Shown here one piece after another: positions 61,578 through 64,000 of a DNA stretch of 64,000 nt (position 1 is its first letter; each line of letters begins with the position of its first letter). The notes under the pieces are model-generated. The model did no database searches and was not told where the DNA came from. It saw only the letters and a list, made by a program, of their open reading frames with translations. The stretch spans positions 56,673 to 120,672 of the forward strand of contig CAWADK010000018.1 of the NCBI GenBank assembly GCA_963780715.1, written 5' to 3'. Source of the DNA: JALORV01 sp963780715 (lineage in GTDB: Bacteria > Pseudomonadota > Gammaproteobacteria > Burkholderiales > Burkholderiaceae_F). A program made the translations under genes and the position numbers.

Positions 61578-61607
61578 TGACTTCAAGTTGACTTGAACTT
61601 CTAGAGT
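61578..61607 (+). promoter_or_regulatory. MerR-type promoter/operator for the DUF2938 operon
   Basis: A -35-like TTGACT (61578-61583) and a -10-like TAGAGT (61602-61607) are separated by 18 bp. The inverted repeat TTCAAGT-TG-ACTTGAA (61582-61597) lies between them, as MerR activators require. Its core CAAGTTGACTTG matches the SoxR operator pattern CAAGTT-x-ACTTG. Confidence 0.65.
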
Positions 61608-61645
61608 GGCGCCAAGTAGCTCAACTGTCAACTTACGAGGATGTC

Positions 61646-62143
61646 ATGCACACACTCTGGCAAGACCTGACGCGAGTCGCGCTGATCGGCATCGGAGCGA
61701 CCGCAATCATGGATGTCTGGCTCCTGTTGCTAAAGCGGCTTCATGTTCCGACATTGAACTTCGCGCTGCTCGGCCGTTGGTTCGGACATCTGCTTCGCGG
61801 TCAATGGAAACACGAGGCCATTGCGCGAGCCACGCCGGTCAAGGGCGAACTGGCCTTGGGCTGGTTCGTGCATTACGCAACCGGCATTGTGTTCGCGGCC
61901 TTGCTCGCTGCGGTCTACGGACCGGCCTGGACGAGCGATCCGCGTTTGTTGCCTGCGCTGGCCGTTGGTATAGCCACGGTCATCGCGCCGCTGTTTGTCT
62001 TGCAGCCGGCCATGGGGGCCGGCATCGCCTCAAGCAAGACCGCGACGCCAGCGATGAATTGCCTCAGGAGCCTGCTCAACCACTCCGTATTTGGATTCGG
62101 CCTTTACCTGGCGGCAGTCCTGATTGGAGTGATCAGCGCATGA
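61646..62143 (+). CDS. DUF2938 family membrane protein
   Basis: This is a 165-residue membrane protein with four hydrophobic segments (VALIGIGATAIMDVWLLLL, FVHYATGIVFAALLAAVYG, AVGIATVIAPLFVLQPAMG, FGFGLYLAAVLIGVI). It has the DUF2938 hallmarks RWFGHLLRGQ and the QPAMGAGIASSKT loop. Function is unknown. It is first of an operon of three overlapping genes (ATGA at each joint), transcribed from a MerR-type promoter. Confidence 0.88.
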   Translation: MHTLWQDLTRVALIGIGATAIMDVWLLLLKRLHVPTLNFALLGRWFGHLLRGQWKHEAIARATPVKGELALGWFVHYATGIVFAALLAAVYGPAWTSDPRLLPALAVGIATVIAPLFVLQPAMGAGIASSKTATPAMNCLRSLLNHSVFGFGLYLAAVLIGVISA

Positions 62144-62766
62144 GCACGAATAGAACTTCGACCGCAATGAAAGGCCTGGCAATTGTCTACCACAGCGCTC
62201 ACGGCCATACGGAGCACATTGCGCATCACATTGCTGCTGGAGCCAATCTCATTGCTGAGACGCAGGTGCAGATATTGAGGGCGGACGAACTGACTCGCTC
62301 ACCCGAAAGGCTCCTCGACTTCGACGGTTTGATTCTTGGATCTCCCACTTATCTCGGCGGAGTCTCCGGACCGTTCAAGTCGTTCATGGATGCAACGGGC
62401 CGCATGTGGAAACATCAACAACTGAGGGGCAAGCTCGCGTCCGGCTTTACGGTGTCTTCGCTGCCGGCGGGAGACAAGCAGTCCACGCTGCTATCCATGT
62501 TTGTGTTCGCCATGCAGCACGGGATGATCTGGATAGGCAACCCCATCAAGCCGGAGCAGCACGCCGGCGTTCCATACGAGCAGGCGGCCAATCGGCTCGG
62601 CTCATGGTCCGGACTGATGGCACAAGCAGGACACTCGGCCCCAGCCGACTCATTTGTCCCAGGAGACCTCAAGACGGCAAGAATCTTCGGCAGCAACTTT
62701 GCGAAGGCGCTGCATCGACTCGCACTGGATATCACTCTTCACATCGAAGCGGAGCCTGTTGAATGA
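62140..62766 (+). CDS. Flavodoxin-fold NAD(P)H-dependent oxidoreductase (WrbA-like)
   Basis: This is a 208-residue FMN protein. It has the flavodoxin strand GLAIVYHSAHGHTEHIAHHI (FMN phosphate loop), the GLILGSPTYLGGVSGPFKSFMDATG loop as in WrbA, and KLASGFTVSSLPAGDKQSTL. It likely reduces quinones or nitro compounds by two electrons. ATG 62140 overlaps the DUF2938 stop; ATG 62167 is an alternative. Co-expression under a SoxR-like site suggests a redox-stress role. Confidence 0.9.
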   Translation: MSTNRTSTAMKGLAIVYHSAHGHTEHIAHHIAAGANLIAETQVQILRADELTRSPERLLDFDGLILGSPTYLGGVSGPFKSFMDATGRMWKHQQLRGKLASGFTVSSLPAGDKQSTLLSMFVFAMQHGMIWIGNPIKPEQHAGVPYEQAANRLGSWSGLMAQAGHSAPADSFVPGDLKTARIFGSNFAKALHRLALDITLHIEAEPVE

Positions 62767-62990
62767 TGCCCAGAAAGCTGGAAGCCTTCCTTTTCGGCTT
62801 CATCCTCTCCGGCCTGATGTCGCTTGTGGTGTCCGGCATATCAACCTTTCGAGCAGCAGGTTTCTCTCCGGGCTACCTGAGCCTGTGGACCGCGGCCTGG
62901 CTTACCGCATGGCTCGTTGCATTCCCGATCGTCTTGATAGCCGCGCCTCTCGTGCGGCTCTTCGTCGGACAGCTCGTAGAGCGTGAGTGA
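62763..62990 (+). CDS. DUF2798 family small membrane protein
   Basis: This 75-residue protein has two membrane segments (FGFILSGLMSLVVSGISTF and AAWLTAWLVAFPIVLIAAPLV). The pattern is that of DUF2798, often next to oxidative-stress or efflux genes. It overlaps the flavodoxin gene by 4 bp and closes the MerR-controlled operon. No biochemical role is known. Confidence 0.88.
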   Translation: MMPRKLEAFLFGFILSGLMSLVVSGISTFRAAGFSPGYLSLWTAAWLTAWLVAFPIVLIAAPLVRLFVGQLVERE

Positions 62991-63103
62991 GGGTTCGCTG
63001 GAGCGTCCGCTTTCGGAACTTGTTGGCCCAACGCGTGGCGTGCGCGCGTGGCCGGTTCATGCAGTCCACGCCAGCGGTACGCCACGTCCCCGGCAGCAAC
63101 GGT

Positions 63104-63535
63104 TCAGGCGTCGCCTTCTCTGAAGGTCACGCGGCCGATCCAGTTCCGCTTCCGCCGCGCCAGGCGCACCTTCTCGTCTTCGCCGTCAAAGTTCACCGGA
63201 GCTCGCGTGACCAGCGAACTGTCCACTCCTTCGAAAGCGTTGACGTTGACGACGGCATACGTTGCGCCGTCGATTTGGCTCGTGACAACGGGAACTGCCC
63301 CACAGTTGCTGCATACATGAAACTCTGCCGTCTTCGTTCCGAACGTGTAGCGCGACCGACGGGCCGGTTCTTGGATCAAGCCTTTCAGTTCGCCATTCGG
63401 GCACGCAGTCCAGACCCCGCCGTGCTTGGTGCAAAAGGTGCACGTGCAACTACGAGCGGTGATTTCCGTTGGCTCAGGAAGCCAATGAAGCTGGAAGCTG
63501 ATATTCCCGCAGTGGCAGCTTCCGGCGATAAGCAT
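63104..63535 (-). CDS. GFA family (CENP-V/GFA) zinc protein
   Basis: This is a 143-residue protein of the glutathione-dependent formaldehyde-activating fold. Zinc ligands are CHC at 7-9, CxCxxC at 30-35 (SCTCTFC) and a CSNCG pair. The name is historical: most members are not formaldehyde enzymes but bind zinc and perhaps small thiols. It starts 6 bp from the end of the monooxygenase gene, on the same strand. Confidence 0.92.
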   Translation of the reverse strand: MLIAGSCHCGNISFQLHWLPEPTEITARSCTCTFCTKHGGVWTACPNGELKGLIQEPARRSRYTFGTKTAEFHVCSNCGAVPVVTSQIDGATYAVVNVNAFEGVDSSLVTRAPVNFDGEDEKVRLARRKRNWIGRVTFREGDA

Positions 63536-63540
63536 GCGTG

Positions 63541-63855
63541 CTACCTGCCCTCGAAGTCGAACGCGACCTCATAGTGAACGGCACGGCGATCGAATTCCAC
63601 CATCATCGCCTGCGCCGCCGGTGGAACAACCGCCCCCTCGGCATCGCTGCCCGAAAATGCGCGAATCGCCTCGATGGATTCCCACACGGTAACCACCTGG
63701 AACTGCGTGCCTTCGGCAACTTCGCGGCGAAGGATCGTCGCGCGTATGAAGCCGGCGAGCGACGCCAGCTGGGGAAACGTGTCGCTCTGGAGATGCGCGA
63801 TGTAACGATCAGCGTCTTCGCGCCTTGCGATTCCTTGCCAGTGTCTCGCAATCAA
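63541..63855 (-). CDS. ABM-domain (antibiotic biosynthesis monooxygenase) protein
   Basis: This protein has about 104 residues and begins M/LIARHWQGIARREDADRYIAHL. TTG 63855 is preferred to ATG 63879 because GGGAG sits seven bases before it and family members start at IARHW. The fold has FIRATILRREVAEGTQFQVVTVWES and a terminal MVEFDRRAVHYEVAF strand. It shares a unit with the GFA gene. Substrate unknown. Confidence 0.82.
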   Translation of the reverse strand: MIARHWQGIARREDADRYIAHLQSDTFPQLASLAGFIRATILRREVAEGTQFQVVTVWESIEAIRAFSGSDAEGAVVPPAAQAMMVEFDRRAVHYEVAFDFEGR

Positions 63856-64000
63856 TTGTTCGCTCCCGGCGCATGGCAAGCGTTCATGTTTGCTTTCCAG
63901 CTCACTGGCGGATCAGGGGCAAGGCCCGGAACTGGCCGAATGGCGAACTACATGCTGCGCCTGTACTGACCACCCACCTCGAACAACGCATTCGTGATCT

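Noticed and set aside
1..64000. tRNA, rRNA, CRISPR array, prophage or complete IS
   Set aside because: Intergenic regions were read on both strands and none shows cloverleaf arms, rRNA-like sequence, repeat-spacer arrays, or transposase/integrase motifs.

Overview
The window is a very GC-rich, tightly packed bacterial chromosome segment. Its gene repertoire points to a betaproteobacterium of the Burkholderiales/Rhodocyclales type: a formate-dehydrogenase maturation island with DUF3305/DUF3306, branched-chain ABC transport tied to CoA ligases, a divergent LysR/DUF2917 pair, and many paralogous one-domain enzymes. I see no rRNA, tRNA, CRISPR array, prophage or complete insertion sequence. Most genes sit in short operons with 4-bp ATGA or GTGA overlaps.

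Layout. (1) 1-10.6 kb is a molybdenum/tungsten cofactor island. A TorD-type chaperone (cut by the window edge), a poly-ferredoxin, DUF3306 and DUF3305 read left. FdhD, MobA, MoeA, the TupBCA tungstate importer and MobB read right, with a ModE-like regulator between moeA and tupB. Together they would import tungstate (or molybdate), build the bis-MGD cofactor, sulfurate it and deliver it to a formate dehydrogenase whose catalytic genes probably lie left of the window. (2) 10.6-14.8 kb holds a nitroreductase, small lipoproteins, a CoA-ligase-like gene and two proteins with histone-H1-like Lys/Ala tails. (3) 14.9-23.3 kb is an operon of acyl-CoA synthetase, small membrane protein, livG, livH, livM, livK and livF, which looks like uptake plus CoA activation of an organic acid. 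It lies divergent from a Crp/Fnr regulator. (4) 23.4-35.5 kb mixes oxidoreductases, two MFS exporters (one with its own MarR), a TPR-GGDEF protein and thiol-redox proteins. (5) 35.5-41.4 kb has a 162-bp inverted-repeat element, an unusual cytochrome with a sorting tail, a MoaD-like/BNR pair, Ada and an unrecognised 493-residue protein. (6) 41.4-45.1 kb is an ECF42 sigma-factor operon with two DGPF (YciI) proteins. (7) 45.2-59.3 kb carries c-type cytochromes, LysR/DUF2917, cell-wall enzymes, small stress enzymes and a molybdopterin oxidoreductase controlled by a divergent TetR. (8) 60-64 kb has a lone DGPF gene with its own ECF42-type promoter, a MerR-controlled DUF2938/flavodoxin/DUF2798 operon, and GFA and monooxygenase genes.

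Two cross-cutting observations stand out. First, the same promoter pattern, TGTCGA-N17-CGAC, lies upstream of the ECF42 operon (41445-41471) and of the distant lone DGPF gene (60255-60281), which predicts a small regulon. Second, eight otherwise well-conserved genes are broken, and every break is repaired by removing one base. This looks like an insertion-type assembly error rather than gene decay, so those genes are annotated here at full length.
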